From Fontivivens sp964399735 (lineage in GTDB: Bacteria > Zhuqueibacterota > Zhuqueibacteria > Residuimicrobiales > Krinioviventaceae), in assembly GCA_964399735.1 (NCBI GenBank), contig CAYNSO010000001.1, forward strand, positions 124,001-188,000: a stretch of DNA of 64,000 bases. The letters run 5' to 3'. Made by a program: the position numbers and the translations under genes. Below the pieces are notes generated by a model. The model did not search any database. It was not told the origin of the DNA and saw only the letters and a program-made list of their open reading frames with translations. This document shows positions 1-9,100 of the stretch, one piece after another. Position 1 is the stretch's first letter. Each line of letters starts with the position of its first letter.

Positions 1-38
1 ATATGGTCAATATCGTGTAAATGTAATTCGTGCGTCAT
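1..38 (-). CDS. possible start of the next operon gene, cut by window edge
   Basis: An ATG at 38-36 on the minus strand lies 6 bases after the stop of the membrane PQQ-like propeller gene and stays open to the window edge (reads MTHELHLHDIDH). The only Shine-Dalgarno-like bases (GGAG) sit inside the end of the upstream gene, rather far away. The close spacing suggests the operon continues leftwards. Too short to identify; an ABC ATPase would fit the style of the N-terminus but this is a guess. Confidence 0.35.
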   Translation of the reverse strand, partial: MTHELHLHDIDH

Positions 39-44
39 GTTTTA

Positions 45-1754
45 TTACTTTGCTCCAATACAATACAGGTTTTCCGAACCGCGCAGATAAAGACGTTCTT
101 CCATGACCACCGGTATAGCGCTGGTCTCTTCACCTAACGGCATCGATCCAACCGGATGGAATTCCTTATCCGCTTTAAAAATTTGCATCACGCCATCCAA
201 ATCCATAATATAAACATTATCGCCAATTAATATCGGTGAGGAATAAAAGCCCTGGTCAAAATCGTGCAGCCAGTATTTTTCACCGGTTGTGGCGTCCAGG
301 CAGGTCATGGCGCCATAGCTGGTGGGAATAAACAGGTACTCCGGTGTAACAAGCAGACTTGCGGCATCGGGCAGGTCATCGTTAAATTCCCAAACGATTT
401 CCGGGGTTTCACCAGGCTTAATGGCAGCCAGGCTTGCGCCTTCGTTACCGGCATAAACAAAACCATTCCCATAGACCGGTGATGAGCCCACTTCGCCGCC
501 AAGACATTCCATCCGCCATAATTCTTTACCGGTTTCCGGATTATACGATACCACATTCGGGTTGGCGCTGAGGATCAGTTCCCAGTGGCTGCCGGTATTG
601 GCGAGAATCGGTGAAGCCCATGAGAGCCCCATATCACGCGGGGTAATCCATTCTTGTTTGCCGGTAGCTGCCTGTAATGCCATTACTGCGGCTTTGCCGG
701 CATGGTCATATTGAATAAGCAGCAGATCGCGGTGCATAATCAGAGACGAAGAATGCCCGTAATGGTTTTCCGGTACGCCAAGGTTTTTTGCCCAGATTTT
801 ATTACCTTCAAAATCAAAACATACCACATCACCGTTGGCAAAAATTGCAAAGACATAATTACCATCCGTGGTCATGGTGGGGGCAGCATAGCCGGTATCA
901 TCAGCAACTTTTGGTGATTCAGCCGGCGAGCCGGGTATGCCAGTTACATCACGCTGCCAAAGCAGATTGCCGGTTTGAGCGTCATAACAATAGACCTGAC
1001 GTGTGGTTTCATCCGCGCCGCTAAAAAATATTTTATCATTCCACATTATCGGTGAATTCAGACCAGGCAAGGGTATGGGAGATTTCCAGATAATGTTCTC
1101 ACCGCTTTCACCATCCCATTGCTGTGGAGCAGTGGTTAAGTGGGCAATTCCAAGTCCCCATGGACCGCGAAAGCCCGGCCAGTTCTTTTCAATATCGCTT
1201 GTTTCAGGAATTTTATAGTCGACCGATGCAGACGGCATTGATGCCGCCGGTTGAGCAAACGCCGCTGTTTTCATCTCTTGCCGGGTTAACAGCGCCAGGG
1301 CGGTAACTGAAATGAATAAAATGATTCCAGACAGAGCTACCCATTTTTGCGTAAGTAAACGCATTTCCCAGCTATTGCCTGAGGTTTTCGGTAATTCGGG
1401 GTATTTTATAGTCATGGAACGAATTGATTTAATGGCCACTAACAGGATCACCAGGGCTGCCAGCAACATATAGCCGCCAAAGTTGATCTGCCACTGCCGG
1501 GTAAAATATGCCTTGCGAGCCAGTAAATCCAGGGCACGAATTTGCTCGCGCAATTCAGCATTGTTGGGATCAGCATCGAGTTGGATATACAGCTTTTCCA
1601 GCGCCGGGCTTTCCAGGGGTGGATTGGCTTTTAATTGTAAATAATTGAGTATAAAAAAAGCGCTGATCAGAATGATAAATGCCGCGGCAATGATCGCAAT
1701 TCTTTGCAGCAGATTTTGTGCAGCAGGAATGTTTTCAGAATTAAAAAATTTCAA
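45..1754 (-). CDS. membrane-anchored PQQ-like beta-propeller protein
   Basis: 569 residues. Three hydrophobic segments at about 17-38, 92-110 and 138-158 precede a propeller domain from about 190 that opens with NWPGFRGPWG, the WPxFRGP signature seen in planctomycete/FCB PQQ-like propellers. Repeats such as VYCYDAQTGNLLWQ, VVSYNPETGKELW and MTCLDATTGEKYW are typical Trp-docking blades. The protein should sit in the inner membrane with the propeller in the periplasm. The start is TTG, with AAGGAG 8 bases upstream; it begins 3 bases after the stop of the NapH-like gene, so the two are co-transcribed. There is no visible dehydrogenase active site (no adjacent Cys pair), so cofactor binding and catalysis are unproven. 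It probably works with the Fe-S proteins encoded just upstream. Confidence 0.85.
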   Translation of the reverse strand: MKFFNSENIPAAQNLLQRIAIIAAAFIILISAFFILNYLQLKANPPLESPALEKLYIQLDADPNNAELREQIRALDLLARKAYFTRQWQINFGGYMLLAALVILLVAIKSIRSMTIKYPELPKTSGNSWEMRLLTQKWVALSGIILFISVTALALLTRQEMKTAAFAQPAASMPSASVDYKIPETSDIEKNWPGFRGPWGLGIAHLTTAPQQWDGESGENIIWKSPIPLPGLNSPIMWNDKIFFSGADETTRQVYCYDAQTGNLLWQRDVTGIPGSPAESPKVADDTGYAAPTMTTDGNYVFAIFANGDVVCFDFEGNKIWAKNLGVPENHYGHSSSLIMHRDLLLIQYDHAGKAAVMALQAATGKQEWITPRDMGLSWASPILANTGSHWELILSANPNVVSYNPETGKELWRMECLGGEVGSSPVYGNGFVYAGNEGASLAAIKPGETPEIVWEFNDDLPDAASLLVTPEYLFIPTSYGAMTCLDATTGEKYWLHDFDQGFYSSPILIGDNVYIMDLDGVMQIFKADKEFHPVGSMPLGEETSAIPVVMEERLYLRGSENLYCIGAK

Positions 1755-1757
1755 TAT

Positions 1758-3044
1758 TTATACTCCTTTTAACTCATGTAAACGTTCATGTTCCTTCGGA
1801 CAAGAGGTAAAACAACGCCCGCAACTCAAACAATTAGCCCGATCGGGTTCATAACTTGTGTGCCGCCGCCAGAATTGCAAATAAATTAGTTTCATCATAA
1901 ACACCAGGGCGATAAATGCACCCAAAACCCATGAACCGGTTTTGAATTTTTTTTGTACCTGTGCAGCTTGCTGATACAACACGGATGTCGGCGTTCCGGC
2001 GCTGCGAAAGGCTTTACTGTCGTCGGTGATGACACTGGTTTGCCCTGTATCTTCAAGACGGATCTGCTCGGCAAGCTGAACAATGTAATGTTCGCGTGAA
2101 AGCAATATTGATAAACGCGAAAATGACCAGGCGCTGATCACGAGAATTACCGGGGTAAGCGCCAGCAGCAAGAATAACCTGCGCCGGGTTTTAGCCGGTT
2201 CACCGGGGTATTTATCGGGTGTAGGAATCTGAATGGCCTCGAACGGACAGGAATCAGCACATAAATGGCACTGGATACATTCGTTCGGAGTGATGGTTGC
2301 GTGCCGTTTTGAGAGCATCGACAGCCATTTTAGCAGCACACCAAATGGACATAAAAAACGGCAGTACGGCCGCGCGATGAACATACCGGTAATAATTATG
2401 ACAATACTGAAAATAAACATTCCTTCATTAAAACCGAACCGGAAAAAACCGACGAATGGGTCAAACCGACAGATCAGATAACCTGCGCCGGTGGCTGCAT
2501 AAAGTACAGCAAAACCAAGATAGAGATAGGGTATCAAGCCCAGTACCTGATTCAGCCAGGCAGGTATTTTTTGCGGCCGAACAATCACGGCATCTTGAAC
2601 AGCGCCCAGGGGGCAAACAGCGGCGCAAAATGTGCGGCCAAAGAACAAGGTGAAAATTAATGGTAAAATAAAAAATACCACTGCAGATAATGGAATAATG
2701 TAGGTTGAATCAAACAACGCCGTAGTTACATTTTGAATAGAGCCGACCGGACAGATACAACCCTGGCGATGAAAACCAAAATACCAGAGAGAAAACAACA
2801 TCAAGGCAAATATCAATTTGCGGGAGCGACGTCGCAACACCAGCCAGGAAGAGAGCGACAGTGTCAGCAATAACACCGTCATATCGACATATTGCCAGGT
2901 ATCGGCGCGGGGAGTTGGACTGGTCGGTACCGGCTGTATATACCCTGATTCAAAATCCGGCCGCGGGAAACGTTGTTCAACAGGAAGGCAAAAGTGGTTG
3001 CCTATCGCCAATAGTACCAATAAAAAAAAGAGACCCTTTTTCAC
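1758..3044 (-). CDS. NapH/NosR-like membrane 4Fe-4S protein
   Basis: 428 residues with an N-terminal hydrophobic segment and several further membrane helices. Two CxxxCP motifs at helix ends (FCAAVCPLGAVQDA, YCRFLCPFGVLLKW) are the hallmark of the NapH/NosR/CcoG family, which passes electrons from quinol or ferredoxins to periplasmic acceptors. A further GCICPVG motif lies earlier. A ferredoxin motif follows (CIQCHLCADSCP), and after one more membrane helix a C-terminal cluster motif CLSCGRCFTSCP. Start is GTG, overlapping the stop of the upstream ferredoxin gene by 4 bases, so translation is probably coupled. Known for the family: membrane electron transfer. The partner (which quinone, which acceptor) cannot be read from this window. 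Confidence 0.85.
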   Translation of the reverse strand: MKKGLFFLLVLLAIGNHFCLPVEQRFPRPDFESGYIQPVPTSPTPRADTWQYVDMTVLLLTLSLSSWLVLRRRSRKLIFALMLFSLWYFGFHRQGCICPVGSIQNVTTALFDSTYIIPLSAVVFFILPLIFTLFFGRTFCAAVCPLGAVQDAVIVRPQKIPAWLNQVLGLIPYLYLGFAVLYAATGAGYLICRFDPFVGFFRFGFNEGMFIFSIVIIITGMFIARPYCRFLCPFGVLLKWLSMLSKRHATITPNECIQCHLCADSCPFEAIQIPTPDKYPGEPAKTRRRLFLLLALTPVILVISAWSFSRLSILLSREHYIVQLAEQIRLEDTGQTSVITDDSKAFRSAGTPTSVLYQQAAQVQKKFKTGSWVLGAFIALVFMMKLIYLQFWRRHTSYEPDRANCLSCGRCFTSCPKEHERLHELKGV

Positions 3045-3646
3045 GATATTTCTCCGTTTACCGGATTTGGCAGTTCCGAACTTGCTACGCCGCCGCGGAA
3101 CAGGTATGGTTTATTGGCAGGCACACGCACAAAGGCATCTGCAGGGCAGCTTTTGGCAATGGCACATTCATTACAATTGACACAACGGTCGTGCCGAACC
3201 TGTAAAAAAAGCGAACCATTGCCGAAGGAGTCACAACCTTTTACGCATTTGGCACAGCCGATACATAATTCTTCATCTATAGTATATTGAAAATATGGTT
3301 CCTCAATAAAAGTACGTTTTATAGCGCCGGCAGGACATTGCTGGCTTTCTGCAGCCGTATCCAGATTTTTTACACCAGGTCGGTGATAGCCGCCACACAG
3401 ATCGCAATAACCGCACATGGCATATTGATGCACGCATTTTACCGCCGAGGGACTGAGTACACAATTGGTGGCGCAGCGTTCGCATTGAATACATTTATCG
3501 GGGTCGATTTGCCACACCAGGTTAGCCGGTGACGATTTACTCAGCGTTATTCCTGCCAGGCCGCCTATAGCCAGCGCGGCTGTGGTATGCAAACCTGCTT
3601 TAATAAATTGCCGGCGATGTACCGGTTTGTTGTCTTGTTCATTCAT
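3041..3646 (-). CDS. Tat-exported multi-cluster ferredoxin, NapG-like
   Basis: 201 residues. The N-terminus carries a twin-arginine signal (HRRQFIKAG followed by a hydrophobic stretch, residues 11-36). At least four Cys-rich motifs follow: CIQCERCATNC, CGYCDLCGG, CIGCAKCVKGC and CVNCNECAIAKSCP, enough for three to four 4Fe-4S clusters. The order (Tat ferredoxin, then NapH-like membrane protein) matches NapG-NapH pairs that form a quinol-oxidising relay, so a periplasmic electron carrier is likely. AGGA lies upstream of the ATG. The stop overlaps the next start by 4 bases. No nitrate reductase gene is visible in the window, so the name nap should not be applied. Confidence 0.85.
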   Translation of the reverse strand: MNEQDNKPVHRRQFIKAGLHTTAALAIGGLAGITLSKSSPANLVWQIDPDKCIQCERCATNCVLSPSAVKCVHQYAMCGYCDLCGGYHRPGVKNLDTAAESQQCPAGAIKRTFIEEPYFQYTIDEELCIGCAKCVKGCDSFGNGSLFLQVRHDRCVNCNECAIAKSCPADAFVRVPANKPYLFRGGVASSELPNPVNGEIS

Positions 3647-3672
3647 GACATGATCCTGTTACGAATATTTTA

Positions 3673-3873
3673 TTATCTACCGGGCATTTGTGCCGGTTGA
3701 TGGGGACAATGACCGTTTTGTGAGCATCCGGCGCAGTCGCCTGGTGATGTACAGGGTTGTCCCTGGACTGATGGAACACTTTTTTTGCTCAGCAACAATG
3801 CCGCAAATACTGCCAACAGTGCAGCGGTTAAATATCTGATAATATCGGCAATAAATTCTCGTCGTGAGGTCAT
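3673..3873 (-). CDS. small Tat-type, single-helix, Cys-rich protein
   Basis: 66 residues. It opens with TSRREFI, a twin-arginine-like motif, then one hydrophobic helix (about 13-29) and a tail with four cysteines spaced C-x6-C-x2-C-x5-C, ending Pro-rich. The four Cys could hold one Fe-S cluster or a metal. The ATG overlaps the stop of the NHL-repeat gene (ATGA, 4 bases), and 26 bases separate it from the Tat ferredoxin, so it is embedded in the redox operon. I do not recognise a named family. Likely a membrane-tethered periplasmic redox or assembly partner of the neighbouring Fe-S proteins (inference). Confidence 0.7.
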   Translation of the reverse strand: MTSRREFIADIIRYLTAALLAVFAALLLSKKSVPSVQGQPCTSPGDCAGCSQNGHCPHQPAQMPGR

Positions 3874-4874
3874 ATTTTACCTGCAATTGAATTGTTATGT
3901 TGAAAAACCCGCACCACACGGGCGGACGGATCGAGAACATAGATACAATCATCGGTATCAACGGCAACATCAAGGCCGACTGTGCCAGGGGTAAACAGTG
4001 ATGGCGGCGCTACTATGCAAACAAATTGCCCGGCACGATTATAAACTTTAACCCGTTCCAGTCCTTTTTCCGCAGTGACAAACGAGCCATCAGACATCAG
4101 GGCAAAATGCGATGGATTACAGCAGCCGCTGAATCCTTCAATACCTATGGAGGAGATGCCCCAATGGGAGCGCAGCGCTCCTGTCGGGGTGTAATTTTCC
4201 AGCCTGAGCTTTCCGGTATTGACTGCCCAGATAAAACCGTCCTCATCCACAGCCACATCAAAATAAGGGCTGGGAATCACGAAACCAATAATATCCCTGC
4301 TTACATCCCTCTCCCCTATCCGGTTCAGCAAATTTCCGTTTTGGTCATAACGAAGCACAATCTGTTTACCGGCATCAGCGGCGTATACATTATCATTTAA
4401 TGCAGCAATGGAAGTGATAAACGAATTGGCATGACAGGGCTGCCAGCGCTGTAATAAAGAGCCGGTGGTATCATAAATTTCGATATGATTTCCAACACCG
4501 GATAGAATGTTGAAATGTTGATCAACAGCAAGGCAGCTTATAGCATTGGCAGTTGTAAATGAGCGTTGCAATTGGCCGTCCGGTGTGTAAACAAGAATAC
4601 TGCTATCGCCGCTGACAATCAACCGTTTATCGAACGTTACTGCCAGAGCGCGGGGTTTTGCAAGATAGAGTTGAATTTTTCTGATTTGTGTATAGTGGAT
4701 CAATTCCACCGGAACATGACGATAGGTTTCAATATCATATTCATAGGGATTATCGCTAGTCGGGGGAGTTTTACGGGCCAGGGAATGATAGCCCAACCAG
4801 GTAATACCAGTTGCAATAACAATCATAACCAGAATGGTTGTGATTGTTCGTATACCGGATGATTGCCTGTTCAT
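3870..4874 (-). CDS. NHL-repeat beta-propeller protein, membrane-anchored
   Basis: 334 residues with an N-terminal signal anchor (about 10-32) and a propeller built of NHL-type repeats, for example LAVTFDKRLIVSGDSSILVY, FDVAVDEDGFIWAVN and VGLDVAVDTDDCIYVLDP. A conserved-looking GCCNPSHFAL motif with adjacent cysteines lies near residue 250. A strong Shine-Dalgarno (GGAGGTGA) precedes the ATG. It heads the part of the operon with the Cys-rich small protein, ferredoxin and NapH-like protein, overlapping the first by 4 bases. Probably periplasmic; role unknown. The adjacent Cys pair could bind a metal or form a disulfide, but nothing here proves it. Confidence 0.8.
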   Translation of the reverse strand: MNRQSSGIRTITTILVMIVIATGITWLGYHSLARKTPPTSDNPYEYDIETYRHVPVELIHYTQIRKIQLYLAKPRALAVTFDKRLIVSGDSSILVYTPDGQLQRSFTTANAISCLAVDQHFNILSGVGNHIEIYDTTGSLLQRWQPCHANSFITSIAALNDNVYAADAGKQIVLRYDQNGNLLNRIGERDVSRDIIGFVIPSPYFDVAVDEDGFIWAVNTGKLRLENYTPTGALRSHWGISSIGIEGFSGCCNPSHFALMSDGSFVTAEKGLERVKVYNRAGQFVCIVAPPSLFTPGTVGLDVAVDTDDCIYVLDPSARVVRVFQHNNSIAGKI

Positions 4875-4977
4875 AAATCACCTCCAGAAAAAAAGCGGGA
4901 TTTAATTGGCAGCAATTGCAAAAGCAAAAGCTGATGATAATGATTAAACAAAAAGAAAATCCTTTTAATTTAAATTT

Positions 4978-6393
4978 TTAAATCTCTATACATACCATCC
5001 TTTTTGAATCCCGCAACAACATACGACCATCGGCAACAGCTATCGGTCCCCAGGCGTCCGGGCCGTCCAATACTTTAGTTCTGGCAAGCTGTTTGTAGCC
5101 CTGGGTACTTGCCTCAATAACAGTCAGTTCACCTTCATCGCTGAGGATAAAAAATTTATCATCGACAAAAATATATGGGCCCAGGCCAAAACGGTTGGTT
5201 TTATCGCTGCTCCATACATAACGTGTAATATCATCAGGGTTGCAGCAGACAAACTGGTTGCGCATTGGTCCGGCGTCTTTGGGCAATACACAGAATAGAT
5301 GACCTTGATAAAGAATCGGAGTTTGCTGTTCGGATGACAGGCCGTCTTTCGGGAGCGCTTTGTGCAGGATATCGACAGACCATACATTATTTTCTTCTTT
5401 TAATTGCAACAACATCGAACCGGCGCCATATCCTGCGGTTACAAAAATTCGTCCATCCGGTATAAAAATTGGCGATGGCGCAATTACGTTATGGCTCCAG
5501 GCCGTAGATTGCCACAGGATCTGTCCTGCATCATTCCCTGCTGCAGAAATACCGGCAATACCGCCGGTTGAACAATAGATATACATTTTTTTATTGTTAA
5601 AAGTAACCGGCATAACAGAGGAATGGGACATTTGCCAGTTGCCGGGATTCGGTACGCTCCATACAACCTGGCCGGTTTTGCAACTGACTGCAATGACCAG
5701 TGCATCACCGCCGGTTGCAATTATTGCCAGCGAATCGTCGATAAGCGGGCACTGACCTGTGTACCAGAGCGGCACCTGGGCATTATAATCCTGCACCAGG
5801 TCTATACCCCAGCGAAAATTTCCTGAATCGGCATCCACGCACATTACGTGGCATTGCGGGCCAATTGTTACCACATATTCATCGGTAACCGCTGGAACGG
5901 TACGGGACAAGCCATGATTTCTTTTCATAGGATTGCTATACCAGCGCCGCCATATCTCTTCGCCGGAGAGCAGTGAAAAACATCGCAAGGCATCGGCATG
6001 GTTGGTTTCATCATAATCCAGCACATAGACCCGCCCTTTATGAATGGCCGGCCCGGCATGACCTTCGCCGAGTTCAACAGACCATAAAATTTTGGGGGAA
6101 CCGCCAGCCCAGGCTATATTTGCTTTCTCATTACTAAAATTATCAAAATTACTGCCCCGGAATCGCGGCCAGGAACCCTGCAACTGCCCGGCAACTCCGT
6201 TAAAACGCTGAAAGAACTCACCAATTTTTACTGCCGATGCTGATGAGTTGGATCGTTGCGGACGATTATCCATTCCGGGAACATTTTCGGTAAAGCGAGC
6301 GGTGGGATCATAAAATAACCAGAAACCGGTTACTCCGGCGGCGGATAGGATAAAGAATATAATTATAAATTTTATAACACGATTATAATTCAT
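4978..6393 (-). CDS. PQQ-like beta-propeller protein
   Basis: 471 residues. A hydrophobic N-terminal segment (about 7-28) is followed by a linker and a propeller that opens with SWPRFRGSNFDN and continues with blades such as LRCFSLLSGEEIWRRW, VMCVDADSGNFRWG and VIAVSCKTGQVVWS. Same WPxFRG superfamily as its neighbours but clearly more distant from the tandem pair to its right. No clear ribosome site in front of the ATG. About 100 bases separate it from the NHL gene, so it may be a separate unit or read through. Expected periplasmic; no catalytic residues recognised. Confidence 0.82.
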   Translation of the reverse strand: MNYNRVIKFIIIFFILSAAGVTGFWLFYDPTARFTENVPGMDNRPQRSNSSASAVKIGEFFQRFNGVAGQLQGSWPRFRGSNFDNFSNEKANIAWAGGSPKILWSVELGEGHAGPAIHKGRVYVLDYDETNHADALRCFSLLSGEEIWRRWYSNPMKRNHGLSRTVPAVTDEYVVTIGPQCHVMCVDADSGNFRWGIDLVQDYNAQVPLWYTGQCPLIDDSLAIIATGGDALVIAVSCKTGQVVWSVPNPGNWQMSHSSVMPVTFNNKKMYIYCSTGGIAGISAAGNDAGQILWQSTAWSHNVIAPSPIFIPDGRIFVTAGYGAGSMLLQLKEENNVWSVDILHKALPKDGLSSEQQTPILYQGHLFCVLPKDAGPMRNQFVCCNPDDITRYVWSSDKTNRFGLGPYIFVDDKFFILSDEGELTVIEASTQGYKQLARTKVLDGPDAWGPIAVADGRMLLRDSKRMVCIEI

Positions 6394-6436
6394 AAATTTG
6401 AATTGTTATTGAGAAACGAAATAATATAAAAATTAA

Positions 6437-6460
6437 GGTGCGCCGGTAAAAGAACGCACC
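6437..6460 (-). terminator. terminator-like hairpin between PQQ-like genes
   Basis: GGTGCG and CGCACC form a 6-bp stem with a 12-base loop; on the minus strand it is followed by a T-rich run (TTAATTTTTAT). It lies just after the stop of the PQQ-like gene at 6517 and may reduce read-through into the next propeller gene. The stem is short, so this is tentative. Confidence 0.4.
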
Positions 6461-6516
6461 ATAATGCAAATAAATGTACAACAATTTGATTTTGAAAACA
6501 AACTGAATCGCAGCGA

Positions 6517-7776
6517 TCAAGCCTTAATTGAAAAGGCCTGTAACGATTCACCATGACGAACATACATAACGCCATTGGCAATGGAAATATGTGCCCAGAA
6601 TGGGCCGCTGCCTTCGGTTATGGTAAAGGAACTGACCAGGTCAAATTTTTGCGGATTTGGTTTAACAAGCCCGACATTACCGTTCTTCTCATCATAAATA
6701 TAGAGCATACCGTCGGCGGCAATGATTGACCCTTTACAATGCCAGGTCGTTTCGTACATTGTCTTGCCGGTTTCCCAATCAAGGCACACCCAGTTACCGG
6801 TCATATTGTTTTTCCAGTTGGCGCCATAGATATATCCGTCCACGAGTACTACGCCGCCGTGATGAACGTCCAGCGTATTTTCTACCCATTTGCGGGTAAC
6901 CTTTGTGCCGTCGTCAGAGAGTAGAAACATGGCGCTGCCGGAATTATATCCTTCGGTGATAAAGATACCGCCGTCATGATAGACCGGTGAAGTCGGATTG
7001 ATAGAACCATTTTTCGGCCAAAAATCTTTTAATGTCTCTTTCCATAATAAATCGCCGTTTATGCAGTCGATGCCAATAAATGATTTTTCTACAACGGTTG
7101 AGATAATTTTTTTGCCGCCGTATTCAATCATAATCGGGTTACAGTAGCTGGATTTATCAATCACACCTATCGGCACCCAAACGGTTGTGCCGGTCATTTT
7201 ATTCAAAGCGACGACTGTGGCATCCGGGCCGCCCGGTGTACAGTAGACATTTTTTTCATCTACCAGCAAACATTCCGAAATCCCCCATCTGTCGTATTCG
7301 CCACGAAACCGTTCAACGACATGGACAGCCCATTTTTGCGCGCCGGTATTGGCGTCGAAACAAACCAGCTGACCTACGCCGCTGATGACGTAAACCCGGT
7401 CGCTATCAATTGTTGGCGTTGATCTTGGATCAGGATAGGAATGCAGCCAGGCATCGCCGTACTTTTGCTTCCAAAGCATTTTGCCGGTCAGATCGAATGC
7501 CATAATATATTCTTGTTTGTCGAACATACCGGTAATATATAACTTGTTGTTGGCAACCGCAGCGGAAGAATGGCCGGCGCCAATAGTATTAACAGACCAT
7601 AATAATTGGGGGCCGCTTTCCGGCCAAGATTTGAGCAGACCGGTTTCCGGGGAATGACCATTGCGATTTGGCCCACGAAATTGCGGCCAGTCGGCAGCAA
7701 TCAGAGTTTGATTGAATATAAACAAGATCACTACTGATAAAAACGCCAACCATGATATTGATTTAAATATCTTCAT
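6517..7776 (-). CDS. exported PQQ-like beta-propeller protein, tandem copy 2
   Basis: 419 residues from the ATG at 7776, chosen because it gives a normal signal peptide (MKIFKSISWLAF to LIAADW) and has GGAG 8 bases upstream; an upstream in-frame start would add 16 residues with no signal character. The mature part opens with DWPQFRGPNRNG and carries blades such as LVCFDANTGAQKWA and FIGIDCINGDLLW. It aligns along its length with the gene at 7802, sharing GHSSAAV, RSTPTI, RWGI and YVRHG blocks, so the two are a tandem duplication. Likely periplasmic or surface-exposed. The ligand and any enzymatic role are unknown. Confidence 0.83.
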   Translation of the reverse strand: MKIFKSISWLAFLSVVILFIFNQTLIAADWPQFRGPNRNGHSPETGLLKSWPESGPQLLWSVNTIGAGHSSAAVANNKLYITGMFDKQEYIMAFDLTGKMLWKQKYGDAWLHSYPDPRSTPTIDSDRVYVISGVGQLVCFDANTGAQKWAVHVVERFRGEYDRWGISECLLVDEKNVYCTPGGPDATVVALNKMTGTTVWVPIGVIDKSSYCNPIMIEYGGKKIISTVVEKSFIGIDCINGDLLWKETLKDFWPKNGSINPTSPVYHDGGIFITEGYNSGSAMFLLSDDGTKVTRKWVENTLDVHHGGVVLVDGYIYGANWKNNMTGNWVCLDWETGKTMYETTWHCKGSIIAADGMLYIYDEKNGNVGLVKPNPQKFDLVSSFTITEGSGPFWAHISIANGVMYVRHGESLQAFSIKA

Positions 7777-7801
7777 ACATAAACTCCACATAATTTTGAT
7801 A

Positions 7802-9034
7802 CTATTTTTTTGTCGGTTCTGCAATGGAATATACCATTAATGCATTACCGTGGCGAACATACAGCCTGCCATCCCGGATGACTGTATGCGCCCAATGCTG
7901 GTCGGCGCCTTTGGTGATCGGGAATTTACTGACAACCGTCCAGCTTGCCGGATCAGCTTTTACCAACGCCATTTCACCCTTTTCCGAATAACAATAAAAC
8001 ATACCGTCTGCATAAATAATATTGCCATTGCCTAACTCGCGGGACTGAAACTGGCTGACGCCGTCTTCCCATTTCAATGCCTGCCAATGCCTTTTCCGGT
8101 CACCGGAACCATAAATATAACCATTCAATACTACAAAAGCGCTGGTTTTGGGATCAAGGGTTTTGTTTTTCCATACTTGAGTTACACTCTTGCCGTCAGC
8201 TGAAAGTTTAAGCATTACGCTACCGGTTCCATAACCACTGGCGCAATAGACATGACCGTTTTTATAAAAGGGGGTGTTTGGATTTATGTCCCAGTCAGTT
8301 TTATGCGGGTGAGACCAGTAAAATTCGCCGCTATCGGCATTTAAACAAACGATGGATTTCTGGGTCATGGTTAAAAACAGCCGCACATTATTATGTGTAA
8401 CAATAACCGGCGAACAATAAGCGGAAGGTTCGCTGAAATTTGTACTTTTCCAGATTAACTTGCCGCTCATTCTATCCAAAGCAATGATGCTGGCGTTCGC
8501 GCCACCAGAGTTAACAAATATACGGTTGCCGTCAACCAGCGGAGATTCGGCGATCCCCCAACGAATTACATTACCATTATAGGTTTTTACTGCGTCAACA
8601 GACCAAACCCGGTTGCCAGATGTAATATCAAAGCAAGATACAACGCCATAAGCGCTGATTATATACAAGTGATTTCCAACTATGGTCGGTGTAGAGCGCG
8701 CGCCGGGATAATCTCCAGTCCATTCAGTACCATAAGCTTTTTTCCATAGTAACTTTCCACTGGTGTTAAACGCAAATAAATAACCGGTTCCATCTATCAT
8801 ACCGGTAACAAAAACTTTATCGGCAGTCACAGCGGCAGATGAATGTCCCTGACCCAAACCGTCAGCTTCCCACAATAAAGTTGGTCCGGTGGCTGGCCAG
8901 GTTTTCAATAAATTTTTATCCGGATACACACCGTCGCGGTTTGGGCCTCGCCATTGCGAATCGATTTGACCGGTAACCATGGATGCCAGAATCAGCATCC
9001 AGATAAATAAAAAAGCAATACGTTTTGTTTTCAA
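7802..9034 (-). CDS. exported PQQ-like beta-propeller protein, tandem copy 1
   Basis: 410 residues. Signal peptide at about 1-22 (AFLFIWMLILASMVTGQ) then QWRGPNRDG, a WPxFRGP-type opening that has lost part of the motif. Blades include VSCFDITSGNRVWS, IIALDRMSGKLIW and IVCLNADSGEFYW. Start is TTG with AGGAG 6 bases upstream. This is the first gene of the propeller/Fe-S block; the 247 bases before it carry a large inverted repeat. Paralogue of the next gene. As a class these propellers are often annotated PQQ-dependent, but binding is not shown by the sequence alone. Confidence 0.83.
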   Translation of the reverse strand: MKTKRIAFLFIWMLILASMVTGQIDSQWRGPNRDGVYPDKNLLKTWPATGPTLLWEADGLGQGHSSAAVTADKVFVTGMIDGTGYLFAFNTSGKLLWKKAYGTEWTGDYPGARSTPTIVGNHLYIISAYGVVSCFDITSGNRVWSVDAVKTYNGNVIRWGIAESPLVDGNRIFVNSGGANASIIALDRMSGKLIWKSTNFSEPSAYCSPVIVTHNNVRLFLTMTQKSIVCLNADSGEFYWSHPHKTDWDINPNTPFYKNGHVYCASGYGTGSVMLKLSADGKSVTQVWKNKTLDPKTSAFVVLNGYIYGSGDRKRHWQALKWEDGVSQFQSRELGNGNIIYADGMFYCYSEKGEMALVKADPASWTVVSKFPITKGADQHWAHTVIRDGRLYVRHGNALMVYSIAEPTKK

Positions 9035-9100
9035 TTTTGTCTCCTGTAAATTGAGAAATATAAACTATCTCTGCCGAAAGTAAAAGAAATACATTGTAAA

